Assembly: GCA_000991135.1 (NCBI GenBank)
Contig: LBST01000001.1
Coordinates: 1 to 64,000, forward strand
Length of the DNA: 64,000 nucleotides
Reading direction: 5' to 3'
Origin: Candidatus Roizmanbacteria bacterium GW2011_GWC1_37_12
GTDB taxonomy: Bacteria; Patescibacteriota; Microgenomatia; UBA1406; GWC2-37-13
Positions 39,944-47,931 of the stretch are shown here, piece after piece (the first letter of the stretch is position 1; each line of letters begins with the position of its first letter). A program made the position numbers and the translations under genes. Below the pieces are notes generated by a model. The model saw only the letters and a list, made by a program, of their open reading frames with translations, searched no databases and had not been told where the DNA came from.

Positions 39944-41461
39944 ATGTCACAAACAGATGTGATCGCCAAACTCTTCGGAAGTCGTTCGCGCGTCTCCATA
40001 CTTAAATTATTTTTGATTGATTACAGACAACAATATCGCGTCAATGAGGTCGCGCGAAAAGCTAAGGTGAATAAGCGTCTGGCTTCGACTGAACTCAAAA
40101 AATTAGTTGATATTGGTATCGTTTTACCAAATAAAATCGGAAAAACAGTTTTCTTTCATATTAATCAGTCGTCTTTTCTCGTTCAACCTCTCAAAGAAAT
40201 CTTTTCTGACCATGATTGGCATGAATGGGAACGCCCTTCAAGAATTCATCACCTCATAATGACTCTTGAGGCAGGATTAAAACCGATGAAAGATTACTAT
40301 GGCATCTGTCTTCCGAATCTATATAACGTATTTGACTACGACAATGTAACAATTTTTTTAAAAATTAGTGAATTTAGAGATGTTGGAAAACGGCTCATAC
40401 CTATCTATCTAAAAAATAAAAAGAAGGTCTGGGATGATTTTCATAAATTCGCCGCAACGTTTAGTCACTGCAAAGATTACTCTTCATTTTATGAACAATA
40501 CATAGAGTTCTGGAAAGTTGCCTATATAACTGAACCCGTATCTTTTTATATAGACAGCTTGCTCAAACCAGGAGAACATATCACTATTCAAGAGAAATCA
40601 TTTACAGATGAATACGAAAATCTTTTATGGAAGTATGCAAAGGAAGCCGAAAAAAAAGGTATCAGAAACATAGATGTAGAGCCAATCTTAATAAATTATT
40701 TTTGGATCAGAAACAGCTATTACGGTGTCCATCAATTAACTGAAGAGGAAATAATTACTGAAATCAAGGCTAAAATGCATAAAGTCAAAAAAAAAGCAGT
40801 AATCATTCCTAGTCCGATATCTCTATCATCTGAATTAATACAGATCGGAAGAGATATGATTCTTATGCAAGATATTAGGAAAAAATATATGATGAAAGCT
40901 GCTTATTATCTCCATAAACATCTAAAATCAATCGGTAATGAATATGGGATCTCTCCTTTACTTATGGAACAAACTGTACCAAGTGAAGTACTTAATTACA
41001 AAAAAATTTTGCCAAAATTAAAAGAAGAGCTATCTCTTCGTCTGCGTTCTTGCACAGTAATAACTAGTTTAAAAAAGGGCGTACAGGTTTTTTCTGGTCA
41101 AAAAATGTTTCCTAAGGGCATTAGTAAAACCAGTCAAATTGAAGTAAGAGGAACAGTTGCTTGCGGAGGAAAAGGCGTCGGACGTGCAAAAATTGTCAAA
41201 AACATTGACGAAATGTATAAAGTTAACCATGGGGATATCATTGTTTCGCCAATGACTTCACCTGATATTATGCCGGCAATCCGAAGGTGTGTCGCTATTG
41301 TTACTGATTTTGGCGGAATCACTTGTCATGCATCTATCGTCGCCAGAGAATTTAATATTCCTTGTATCGTCGGAACAAATAACGCTACCCAAAAAATTAA
41401 AGATGATGACCTTATCGAAGTTGACGCAAATAACGGAGTCGTAAGAATACTTAAACAATGA
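39944..41461 (+). CDS. Fusion of winged-helix domain and PEP-utilising mobile domain
   Basis: A 505-aa protein. Residues ~1-85 are a winged helix (RVNEVARKAKVNKRLASTEL, VLPNKIGKTVFFHIN) as in ArsR-type regulators. ~90-390 form a helical region of unknown family. ~400-505 are the swivelling phosphohistidine domain of PEP-utilising enzymes (GTVACGGKGVGRAKIV, then TDFGGITCHASIVAREF, His near 462, then IPCIVGTNNAT). PEP synthase/PPDK use that His to carry phosphate, but no ATP-grasp or PEP-binding barrel is encoded here. It could be a regulator read out by phosphorylation. The HD gene follows after 6 nt. Confidence 0.75.
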   Translation: MSQTDVIAKLFGSRSRVSILKLFLIDYRQQYRVNEVARKAKVNKRLASTELKKLVDIGIVLPNKIGKTVFFHINQSSFLVQPLKEIFSDHDWHEWERPSRIHHLIMTLEAGLKPMKDYYGICLPNLYNVFDYDNVTIFLKISEFRDVGKRLIPIYLKNKKKVWDDFHKFAATFSHCKDYSSFYEQYIEFWKVAYITEPVSFYIDSLLKPGEHITIQEKSFTDEYENLLWKYAKEAEKKGIRNIDVEPILINYFWIRNSYYGVHQLTEEEIITEIKAKMHKVKKKAVIIPSPISLSSELIQIGRDMILMQDIRKKYMMKAAYYLHKHLKSIGNEYGISPLLMEQTVPSEVLNYKKILPKLKEELSLRLRSCTVITSLKKGVQVFSGQKMFPKGISKTSQIEVRGTVACGGKGVGRAKIVKNIDEMYKVNHGDIIVSPMTSPDIMPAIRRCVAIVTDFGGITCHASIVAREFNIPCIVGTNNATQKIKDDDLIEVDANNGVVRILKQ

Positions 41462-41467
41462 TCTTTT

Positions 41468-42037
41468 ATGAGTAGTAAACGATATCATCATTTTAAAGGG
41501 AATAATCTCACTCCCTCTGAAAACGTTGAAAGAAAGGTTGTGGAACTATTATTAATATCAAAGATTCCGGATAATAAAAGAGATAGTTCTATTGTTTTTG
41601 AATTAAAGCATTCGAGCGAATGCGCTTTTATGTCTCGGATATTAGCCCAAAAAAGGGGTTTGAATCTTGAAATAGCTGAAGTCGCAGCTGTTCTACACGA
41701 CATTTATGTAATTTTGAAAGGATCGTACAAAAACCATGCTAAACTCGGTGGGCCAATTGCAAAAAAATTACTTCAAGAAGTTGGAGGATTTTCCAAAAAC
41801 GAAATGAATATAGTCTGTGAAGCAATTCTTCATCATAGTGAAAAAGATATCTTTTCGGATAAACCATACAACGAGTTAGTCAAGGACGTTGATGTTTTCG
41901 TCTGTTCGCTCTTAAAAAATTCTGAATCTAGTTATCGATTTATAAAATCAGAGACTTTATTCAAAAACTATAAAAAAAGAGTAGAAAAAGTGAGAACGGA
42001 ACTAAATCTTCCTAAAAAACCAGCCTTTAGAAAATAG
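41468..42037 (+). CDS. HD-domain protein
   Basis: A 189-aa protein with HSSECAFMSRILAQ (first His), AAVLHDIY (HD pair) and AILHHSEKD (further His and Asp), the metal-site order of HD phosphohydrolases. Members hydrolyse nucleotides or nucleotide second messengers. It lies 6 nt after the HTH/PEP-mobile gene in the same direction, so the two probably form one operon. Confidence 0.75.
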   Translation: MSSKRYHHFKGNNLTPSENVERKVVELLLISKIPDNKRDSSIVFELKHSSECAFMSRILAQKRGLNLEIAEVAAVLHDIYVILKGSYKNHAKLGGPIAKKLLQEVGGFSKNEMNIVCEAILHHSEKDIFSDKPYNELVKDVDVFVCSLLKNSESSYRFIKSETLFKNYKKRVEKVRTELNLPKKPAFRK

Positions 42038-42085
42038 AGTGATACTTCATAAAAAATATCTTTTCATTATGATACGAAAGCATGG

Positions 42086-42134
42086 TTTTGTAGGTTATAA
42101 CCTATTGACAATAGGATTTGATTTTGAATAAATT
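42086..42134 (+). promoter_or_regulatory. Site A and promoter of mini-operon 2
   Basis: Site A (42086-42109) ends in TTGACA (42105-42110), which is also the -35. TAAATT (42129-42134) after 18 nt is the -10 and ends 6 nt before the ATG at 42141. CCTATTGACAATAGG forms a second palindrome over the -35. Confidence 0.7.
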
Positions 42135-42140
42135 ATTCTC

Positions 42141-42320
42141 ATGATTTTTAATAGAAGAACAAGGTCGTTGATTTCAGATTTTTGCTTAGATATAAGCAAG
42201 GCTTACTTTATAGCATTATTCGTCACTCAAAAAGCTGCCAACTTGAATTTGATTGACTTGTCTATTGGCATATTTAATGTTATTATTTTCTTGTACTTTT
42301 CTAGAAAAATTTTAACTTGA
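42141..42320 (+). CDS. 59-aa membrane protein (mini-operon 2, first gene)
   Basis: Paralogue of the 60-aa and 66-aa proteins at 33929 and 57448. It begins MIFNRRTRSLISDFCLDISK, then AYFIALFVTQ, with a second helix (~41-54) and a basic end (SRKILT). Leaderless start behind a -10 box. Function unknown. Confidence 0.6.
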   Translation: MIFNRRTRSLISDFCLDISKAYFIALFVTQKAANLNLIDLSIGIFNVIIFLYFSRKILT

Positions 42321-42325
42321 TTTAT

Positions 42326-42445
42326 ATGGATCAAACATCTTACAGGCTATTTATTTTAATGGGACTCATTTTTGTAATAATTATTAGTTTGCTAATGATA
42401 ATTGATAAAAAACGTGAGCAACGATCAGCTAGTCGCCATAGTTAA
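42326..42445 (+). CDS. 39-aa single-pass membrane protein (mini-operon 2, second gene)
   Basis: MDQTSYRLFILMGLIFVIII opens the protein: one membrane helix (~8-26) then a strongly basic tail (DKKREQRSASRHS). It starts 5 nt after the first gene and overlaps the third gene by 32 nt. Confidence 0.55.
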   Translation: MDQTSYRLFILMGLIFVIIISLLMIIDKKREQRSASRHS

Positions 42446-42518
42446 TTCTCCTTATACGTACTTGATTCTCCTCATCATCGCTATTTCCCTTATGTATCTT
42501 GCTGGAAAAAAGAAATAA
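42414..42518 (+). CDS. 34-aa single-pass membrane protein (mini-operon 2, third gene)
   Basis: Starts at GTG within the second gene. It has a short polar head, NSPYTYLILLIIAISLMYLA and a GKKK end. The NxPY-helix-basic layout matches the 30-aa protein at 57258-57350 (NPNPYVLAIISLITFLAAF). Confidence 0.5.
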   Translation: MSNDQLVAIVNSPYTYLILLIIAISLMYLAGKKK

Positions 42519-42552
42519 AATACCATAACTACTGTCTAATATTACGGTGTAG

Positions 42553-42558
42553 TATAAT
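42553..42558 (+). promoter_or_regulatory. -10 box of the APH-like gene (leaderless)
   Basis: TATAAT ends 6 nt before the ATG at 42565. Confidence 0.65.
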
Positions 42559-42564
42559 TTTTTA

Positions 42565-43595
42565 ATGTCAGATATTCATTACGGAGGAGGCGGAGCATAT
42601 TTTTCTCAAGACGAAGTCATTAAGGCTAAAAAAAGATACGAACTTTTTGATACTTCAGTTATTCCTAAGATCTTCAAAGATGTTTTGAATCTTGAAGTAG
42701 TTTCTTTTGAAAAACCAAAAAGCTGGGGACTTCCCCATGTTATTTACATTGTTAAATTTAATAATCATCGTGATTTAGTATTACGCGCCAATCTTGGGCC
42801 AAAAAAACCAGAAATCTCCCTCTTAGGTGAAAAACTAATTACTGAAAAAGCCTCTAAAGCAGGTATAAAAACAAATAAAATAATTTATGTTGATATTTCA
42901 AGAAAAAAATATCCTTTTGATTTTCAAATCCAGGAAAAATTTGAAGGACTTGATCCGGAAGTTGTCTTTAAAGGCAGTCAAAAAGACTACGATCGGATAT
43001 CTTTTCAATTGGGGCAAACCACTGCGAAAATGTCTAAGATTACCTTTGAAAAATTTGGTCGATTTGACGAAAAGTCAGCTCTGGAAAACAAGCTTTTCGG
43101 AACAAAAAATCAAAACTACGACTATATCGTAGTCGAATTAATTGATAATTTAAAATTTATCTCTGAATCTGGATACTTGTCTATCAAACAAACCGATCGG
43201 ATAATGAAAGTTTTTGAACAATCAAAAGATTTAATTAATATAGAAAAAGGCTGCCTTGTCCACTATGATCTGGCTGACCATAACTTAAGATATGATCCAA
43301 AAACATTTGATCTCCAATTGATTTTTGACTGGGAGTCGGCAGTTTCCTCTGACGCTCTACTTGACCTTGGATCGTGTCCTACCTGGACTACATTGTACGA
43401 ACGTGAAAAAAAGTTGCTCGAAGGATATTCTTCAATCAAAAAACTTCCGGACAACTATCAGAATAAATCAATATCTATCGATTAAGGACAATGATCTGGA
43501 AGCTCGTTCACAACATTAAATTTGACATCTTAAACACTAAGAGATTAAAGAATTTCCAAAATGCTTTTTTACCTTTTAAAGTCCTTGAGCAATAA
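42565..43595 (+). pseudogene. APH-family kinase gene with a frameshift near its 3' end
   Basis: The open frame to 43485 encodes 306 aa of an aminoglycoside/choline phosphotransferase-like kinase: the catalytic loop LVHYDLADHNLRYD (HxDxxxxN) and LIFDWESA (the DWE metal site) are intact. It ends abruptly in YQNKSISID. In another frame from about 43455 the natural continuation appears: IYRLRTMIWKLVHNIKFDIL, then NTKRLKNFQNAFLPF, ending at TAA 43593-43595. One indel near 43460-43475 therefore separates the last ~40 residues. It may be a real lesion or a sequencing error; the enzyme core could still work. Confidence 0.75.
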
Positions 43596-43830
43596 GTTGT
43601 TTTATGTAAGATTGATAGGGAATATCCATTTGATTGGCTTTGACTTTGACCCTTTCTAATAAAGATATTGGCAATCGAATAGTAATTGGCTTACTGGTCA
43701 ATTTCAGGTTAGGAAATCTGGCTCTCTGTAATTTAGAAAAATCTACATATTCAGTCGCATCGACTGTCTGCCAAAAATTTCTTTCTTCTTTTTCCGTCTT
43801 AAAATATGGTATTTTTTTAAGTTTTTTCAT
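43576..43830 (-). CDS. brnA: BrnA/CopG-type antitoxin
   Basis: An 84-aa protein with KIPYFKTEKEERNFWQTVDA near the start, as in BrnA antitoxins, and a ribbon-helix-helix end (PITIRLPISLLERVKVKANQ, then YQSYIKQLIAQGL). It overlaps brnT by 14 nt. Second BrnTA-like pair in the window. Confidence 0.8.
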   Translation of the reverse strand: MKKLKKIPYFKTEKEERNFWQTVDATEYVDFSKLQRARFPNLKLTSKPITIRLPISLLERVKVKANQMDIPYQSYIKQLIAQGL

Positions 43831-44110
43831 AATAGTTTTTTTGTTTTTTGTTCATCAATCGAGCGGAAATTATTCTAATTTTCTCTGCTCGAACCGTATA
43901 AACAATAAATAATTTTTTACCGTTCAATGTTACTCCTAAAGCAATTAGTCTTTCTTCTTTCTGTGAATGCTTGACGTCTCTTGATATTTTTAAATTCTCA
44001 TCCAAAAATATCTCTTCGGCCTCATTCGGCGTTATTCCGTGCTTCTGATAACTCTTATCAATATTTCCTTTATCCCACTCGAACGCTTTATACTTCCCCG
44101 TATCACCCAT
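43817..44110 (-). CDS. brnT: BrnT-type ribonuclease toxin
   Basis: A 97-aa protein: KAFEWDKGNIDKSYQKHGI, PNEAEEIFLDEN, KLFIVYTVRAEKIRIISARL and MNKKQKNYYEK follow the BrnT order. The ATG at 44110 is chosen because it lies 7 nt after a -10 box; longer readings would run through the promoter. Sequence identity with the pair at 19 kb is low, so this is not a recent duplication. Confidence 0.83.
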   Translation of the reverse strand: MGDTGKYKAFEWDKGNIDKSYQKHGITPNEAEEIFLDENLKISRDVKHSQKEERLIALGVTLNGKKLFIVYTVRAEKIRIISARLMNKKQKNYYEKT

Positions 44111-44117
44111 TGTACAT

Positions 44118-44146
44118 ATCTTATACATACAATTATTAGATGTCAA
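44118..44146 (-). promoter_or_regulatory. Promoter of the second brnTA pair
   Basis: On the minus strand: TTGACA (44141-44146), 17-nt spacer, TAAGAT (44118-44123), ATG 7 nt on. ACAATTATTAGAT and TTGTATGTATAAG within the spacer are candidate BrnA sites. Confidence 0.7.
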
Positions 44147-44190
44147 GTACTAAATTTGGCCTTATTACATCGTAGGATGGGAAATGAATC

Positions 44191-45006
44191 TTATGCTTTA
44201 AACCTCTGACCAAAATTGTCGATCGCCTTTGCTTTATCCCATATCGATTCAAAGATTTGTTTCATCATATCAGCATAGTCTTTATTTTTAATTTCAATAG
44301 CCATCTCGTCATTTTTTTCCACACCCCAGAAAATTAAGGAATCTGGCATGATAAAAATGTCCTGTTTCATCTTCATTATTTTCTCTGATATTATGCGATG
44401 GCGGTAGTGTTTTGTTGTATATTCTTTATTCGTTGTCCACGATGTAGTTCCATCAGGCATGATCACACCTTCATTATTCGAAATAGATCTTATCCTATTA
44501 TTTTTTTCAACAACCTGTTGCCGTAGCTCTTCGGCAAATTTATTTCCAACCACATTGGCCCATAATTCAGAATCAAACACTAGGAGTTCAATATTTGTCT
44601 TACTGGCTCTAATCATCCATTCTGCTTGTTTTAATCCACTGATCCCTTTGTAATAAAAAAGAGAGGTCTCGTCAAGTTTGCTTGTTATTAATTTTTGAGT
44701 ATATTCATTTATTTTTTCAATTGATAGCTTCATTTTTTTGATTTTCTCTTCTAACTCAAAAATTGTCGTCTTAAAAGAATTAACCGGCGGAGCAATGTTA
44801 TAAAAAGTCGTTTTTTCACCAATTTGAGTATTAAGATATCCTTTATCTACCATTGACTCAATAATTCGGTACAAAGTTGTCCGTTTAATTTGACAATGTT
44901 TTGATATTTGTAATACTGTACTCCAACCTTTTCGTGCTAAAAGAATGTAAAGAAGCTGTTCAGCTTCATTTAAACCAAATAATTGTAAATCTTTGTCAAT
45001 AGGCAT
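44191..45006 (-). CDS. TrmB-like transcriptional regulator
   Basis: A 271-aa protein. Residues ~1-75 are a TrmB-type winged helix (LNEAEQLLYILLARKGWSTV, ISKHCQIKRTTLYRII), ~85-110 a coiled coil for dimerisation, and ~115-260 a ligand-sensing domain with SLFYYKGISGLKQAEWMI, as in HTH-PLD-like regulators. TrmB proteins usually sense sugars or small metabolites. It is divergent from the 2-hydroxyacid dehydrogenase gene, its most likely target besides itself. Confidence 0.8.
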   Translation of the reverse strand: MPIDKDLQLFGLNEAEQLLYILLARKGWSTVLQISKHCQIKRTTLYRIIESMVDKGYLNTQIGEKTTFYNIAPPVNSFKTTIFELEEKIKKMKLSIEKINEYTQKLITSKLDETSLFYYKGISGLKQAEWMIRASKTNIELLVFDSELWANVVGNKFAEELRQQVVEKNNRIRSISNNEGVIMPDGTTSWTTNKEYTTKHYRHRIISEKIMKMKQDIFIMPDSLIFWGVEKNDEMAIEIKNKDYADMMKQIFESIWDKAKAIDNFGQRFKA

Positions 45007-45018
45007 ACCTTGTCCAAT

Positions 45019-45062
45019 ATTATGGACAACATTTTGACAGATGTCAAGGTCATATATATACT
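45019..45062. promoter_or_regulatory. Divergent promoters with interlocked -35 boxes
   Basis: TTGACA-GA-TGTCAA (45034-45047) is one palindrome that supplies the -35 for both directions. Plus -10: TATACT (45057-45062) after 17 nt. Minus -10: CATAAT (45019-45024) after 17 nt. GTCCA/TGGAC arms (45012-45027) cover the minus -10, a plausible TrmB operator. Confidence 0.7.
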
Positions 45063-45074
45063 ACAGGATATATT

Positions 45075-46001
45075 ATGAAAAAAATCGAACCTAAAATACT
45101 TGTCACTAATCCGATGAGTTTCTCAAAGGAGCAAATAGCGCGTCTGAAAAAACTAGGAAAGGTAAAATTCCACAACAGTCATCCGGAGACAGCCGATGAA
45201 TGGCTAAAACGATGCCAGGGCTATAAAATTATTTGTTCTTGGATGTTTGGCCTTCGTGAGAAATATCATCAATTAAAAGATGCTTTTATCACGGTTCCGT
45301 TTGTAGGAGTAGGTAGTTTTGCCGACCCTTCGGTATTGAAAACTAATAATATTACTCTCTGCAATGCTCCTGGGTCAAACCGACATGCTGTCTCTGAATG
45401 GATTATTTTTATGATCTTGATGGCGATGAGAAAATTAGGAAAATATACCAATACAGAGGAAACTCTTAGTTTCCCATTGTCCGATCCGACAATTGGATTA
45501 GCCGGAAAGAATATAACTATACTAGGGAAAGGTAATGTCGGAAAGAGAGTTGGTCAGATCTGCAGCGCTTTTGAAATGAATGTTACCTATTTTAAAAGGG
45601 GTGATGACTTGAAAACAGCTGTCAAGAATGCTTATATTGTTGTCAATGTTTTGAGTTCAAACCCTGATTCAAAAGGATTGCTCGACAAGAAATTTTTTAA
45701 CTCTCTCAAAAAAGGTAGTGTTTTTATTACGGTTACGGCTGACGAGATTATCGATATAGAAGCGATGCTTAAAGCTGTCAACACGGGCAGACTATCTTAT
45801 ATAGCCCATGACGTCATGAGCGCCCGACCGGCTGACAGCAACAATCCTTTTTATATCAAACTTCAAAAACACCCCAAGATATTTGCTACACCTCACATCG
45901 CTGGATTTTCCGATGTCACCAACAAGATTGGTAACGACATGATGATCGATAATCTGGAAGCTTATCTAAAAGGCAAACCTATTAATGTTTTTGGAAGATA
46001 G
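45075..46001 (+). CDS. D-isomer-specific 2-hydroxyacid dehydrogenase
   Basis: A 308-aa NAD(P)-dependent enzyme. The Rossmann motif ITILGKGNVGKRVGQ is at about 152-166, and the catalytic-side residues appear in the region with VNVLSSNP, TVTADEIID and the late His in KIFATPHIAGFSD. Members reduce 2-keto acids or oxidise 3-phosphoglycerate; the substrate is not evident. Probably controlled by the divergent TrmB regulator. Confidence 0.82.
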   Translation: MKKIEPKILVTNPMSFSKEQIARLKKLGKVKFHNSHPETADEWLKRCQGYKIICSWMFGLREKYHQLKDAFITVPFVGVGSFADPSVLKTNNITLCNAPGSNRHAVSEWIIFMILMAMRKLGKYTNTEETLSFPLSDPTIGLAGKNITILGKGNVGKRVGQICSAFEMNVTYFKRGDDLKTAVKNAYIVVNVLSSNPDSKGLLDKKFFNSLKKGSVFITVTADEIIDIEAMLKAVNTGRLSYIAHDVMSARPADSNNPFYIKLQKHPKIFATPHIAGFSDVTNKIGNDMMIDNLEAYLKGKPINVFGR

Positions 46002-46012
46002 ATTGAGCCTCG

Positions 46013-46105
46013 TCAAGACAACAACACTCCTCCGTCAACGACAACCTGCGTGCCGGTCATATAGGATGACATTTCGCTGGCTAAAAATGAAACGGCCTTG
46101 CTGAA
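46013..46105 (-). pseudogene. Duplicated 3' end of an SDR gene
   Basis: The minus strand encodes the last ~31 residues of a short-chain dehydrogenase (SFLASEMSSYMTGTQVVVDG, then GVLLS and a stop). These match the end of the intact SDR at 47932-48738 almost base for base over about 80 nt. Upstream coding sequence is absent. The fragment and the intact gene flank the radical-SAM gene. Confidence 0.8.
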
Positions 46106-46172
46106 GTAATAAGATATACAAGCATAGCCATAGATAGCCATAGCCTGCTGATATGATATAATCTGATACTAA
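46106..46172 (+). other. Spacer with CATAGC short repeats and a promoter
   Basis: The words CATAGCC and ATAGC recur between 46122 and 46145. TATAAT at 46157-46162 lies 10 nt before the ATG at 46173. Confidence 0.5.
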
Positions 46173-47888
46173 ATGATGGCTAAAGAAGTTAATACTCTAA
46201 CAAACCTTAGTCAACTGGCAGAAAAATCATCAAATAATCCAAGTTTAACCGAACAATTAAGATTACTCCCTGAAGAAGCCTTTACAAGAATGAGAATCCT
46301 TCAACCAGAAATCGGCTGTGGTAATGTTTGCGCTGATTGTAGTCAACTTGCTAATCCATCAATCTGGAGTTTAACAACAGAAGGTTTAAACCATTTAATG
46401 ACATCTATAGCAACCGTGGCTGATGAATCTGCAATAAAACTGGGTTATAAACGCGAACGCCATCCTGATACTATATTCCCTTATTTGGACAATGATATTG
46501 GATCTTACCCTTTTCTTTCGGAGTTTTTACAACGTCTTAGCCAAAACTTCGGAATCAAAGCCAAGATGACAACAATTGGATGGTCTAGACATAATCAACA
46601 ACTTCAAGAAATGCATGAACGTATTAATCAAAAAAACCTTGATGCCCTTACTGCTGTCAGTTTTTCTTTAACCTCTTATACAAGGGCGTTAAGATTTGGT
46701 CAAAAACTAACAAACCCCGAGGATTATATTGCTGATTTGGCAAACGCATTAAAAACTTATCAACCAGCAATAAATTCACTTGGGACAGGGAAAGAGTCGG
46801 GTTGCGTAACATTAAGATTTAAACCACTCGTTAATAGTTATGAAGACGGATTAGACGATAATTATATTGATGAATTTCATGTTATCCATTCGGGTCCATA
46901 TCTGTTAATCAGCAAAAAGAAACAAAAACCCCCAGAGACATCAATAATTTTTTCAAGAGATGGACTAGTCTTTGATCAACCTGGTTTAGATTATTTTGTA
47001 ATTATTTCTGATAATTTAACAGGTAAGCATAAATGGAAAGAGGTTGCACGTAGTGCTGTACATTCTCTATCAAATGGAGATTCTTTAAATCTTGACGGAA
47101 CAGTTAAAGAATCAAAATTATTTCTATTATCAAACTCTGAGGGACAATATTATGCACTAGACCCTGACTTTCAAGAAGATGGTTCTTTTAAAGGTAAATT
47201 TTTTTATCCTAAAACCGAAAAAAGACCAAGAAGTGGTTATAATGATTCGGAAAGATATTTTTTAAATTCGCTCATTAAGTATAAAAAGTCTCTGGGTTTG
47301 AGATCTTATGATTTATTACCTAATGCAAAATGGGAGGATGTTAATGGAGTTATAGAGATTTTAGAAAAAAAGGTTGATGAATTATCAAAATATGATCGTA
47401 AAGCCTCTGAATATATTAGAGATGAAGTGCTTTTGTTGGTTAAAACATTAAAAAATGTGTTACAACTAGCTGGTTACCCACCTTCATATTTTTTTGATCC
47501 AAATTTTACCGTGGATACGGGTCAAGTTTTAAACCAAGGTCGAGCTATTAAAGATTTTAAGGGAATAGTAGTAACTCCAAATCTGCCAACTAATCCACAA
47601 CACGTAAGAGTTATTAATACATGGGAAAAAGAAACGGTATGGCGTTGGGCTGTTGCCCCTTTTTCACGTAATTCAAAGTCTAGCAGTGTTGTTGGAAAAA
47701 ATGTTTTTGCGATAAAGCCAGGGATTGTGATTCAAGAACTAAATCCAGCTACTCTTTTGCCCTTTACTTCTGAAGGAAAAAAATTACGGGAATTTATCGT
47801 TGAGACGGATGAGGTTTATTTTGAACATATTAATGGTAGGCAGGAACTTGTTCAAAAAAAACGAATTCCTGGGATACCTATTAGTTAA
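46173..47888 (+). CDS. Orphan radical-SAM-like protein
   Basis: A 571-aa protein. IGCGNVCADCSQLA carries CxxxCxxC (Cys49, Cys53, Cys56), the radical SAM [4Fe-4S] motif, followed by PYLDNDIGSYPFLSEFLQ and a KAMTTIGWSR-like strand as in radical SAM barrels (about 45-260). Residues ~270-571 are not recognised and include ISKKKQKPPE and a long helical segment (~400-440). ATG at 46173 or 46176. No precursor-peptide gene is obvious beside it. The flanking SDR duplication suggests the gene was inserted here. Function unknown. Confidence 0.6.
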   Translation: MMAKEVNTLTNLSQLAEKSSNNPSLTEQLRLLPEEAFTRMRILQPEIGCGNVCADCSQLANPSIWSLTTEGLNHLMTSIATVADESAIKLGYKRERHPDTIFPYLDNDIGSYPFLSEFLQRLSQNFGIKAKMTTIGWSRHNQQLQEMHERINQKNLDALTAVSFSLTSYTRALRFGQKLTNPEDYIADLANALKTYQPAINSLGTGKESGCVTLRFKPLVNSYEDGLDDNYIDEFHVIHSGPYLLISKKKQKPPETSIIFSRDGLVFDQPGLDYFVIISDNLTGKHKWKEVARSAVHSLSNGDSLNLDGTVKESKLFLLSNSEGQYYALDPDFQEDGSFKGKFFYPKTEKRPRSGYNDSERYFLNSLIKYKKSLGLRSYDLLPNAKWEDVNGVIEILEKKVDELSKYDRKASEYIRDEVLLLVKTLKNVLQLAGYPPSYFFDPNFTVDTGQVLNQGRAIKDFKGIVVTPNLPTNPQHVRVINTWEKETVWRWAVAPFSRNSKSSSVVGKNVFAIKPGIVIQELNPATLLPFTSEGKKLREFIVETDEVYFEHINGRQELVQKKRIPGIPIS

Positions 47889-47931
47889 AGGTAAAAAAAC
47901 TCAGGTCACCCTTAAGATATCCAAAACTAGA

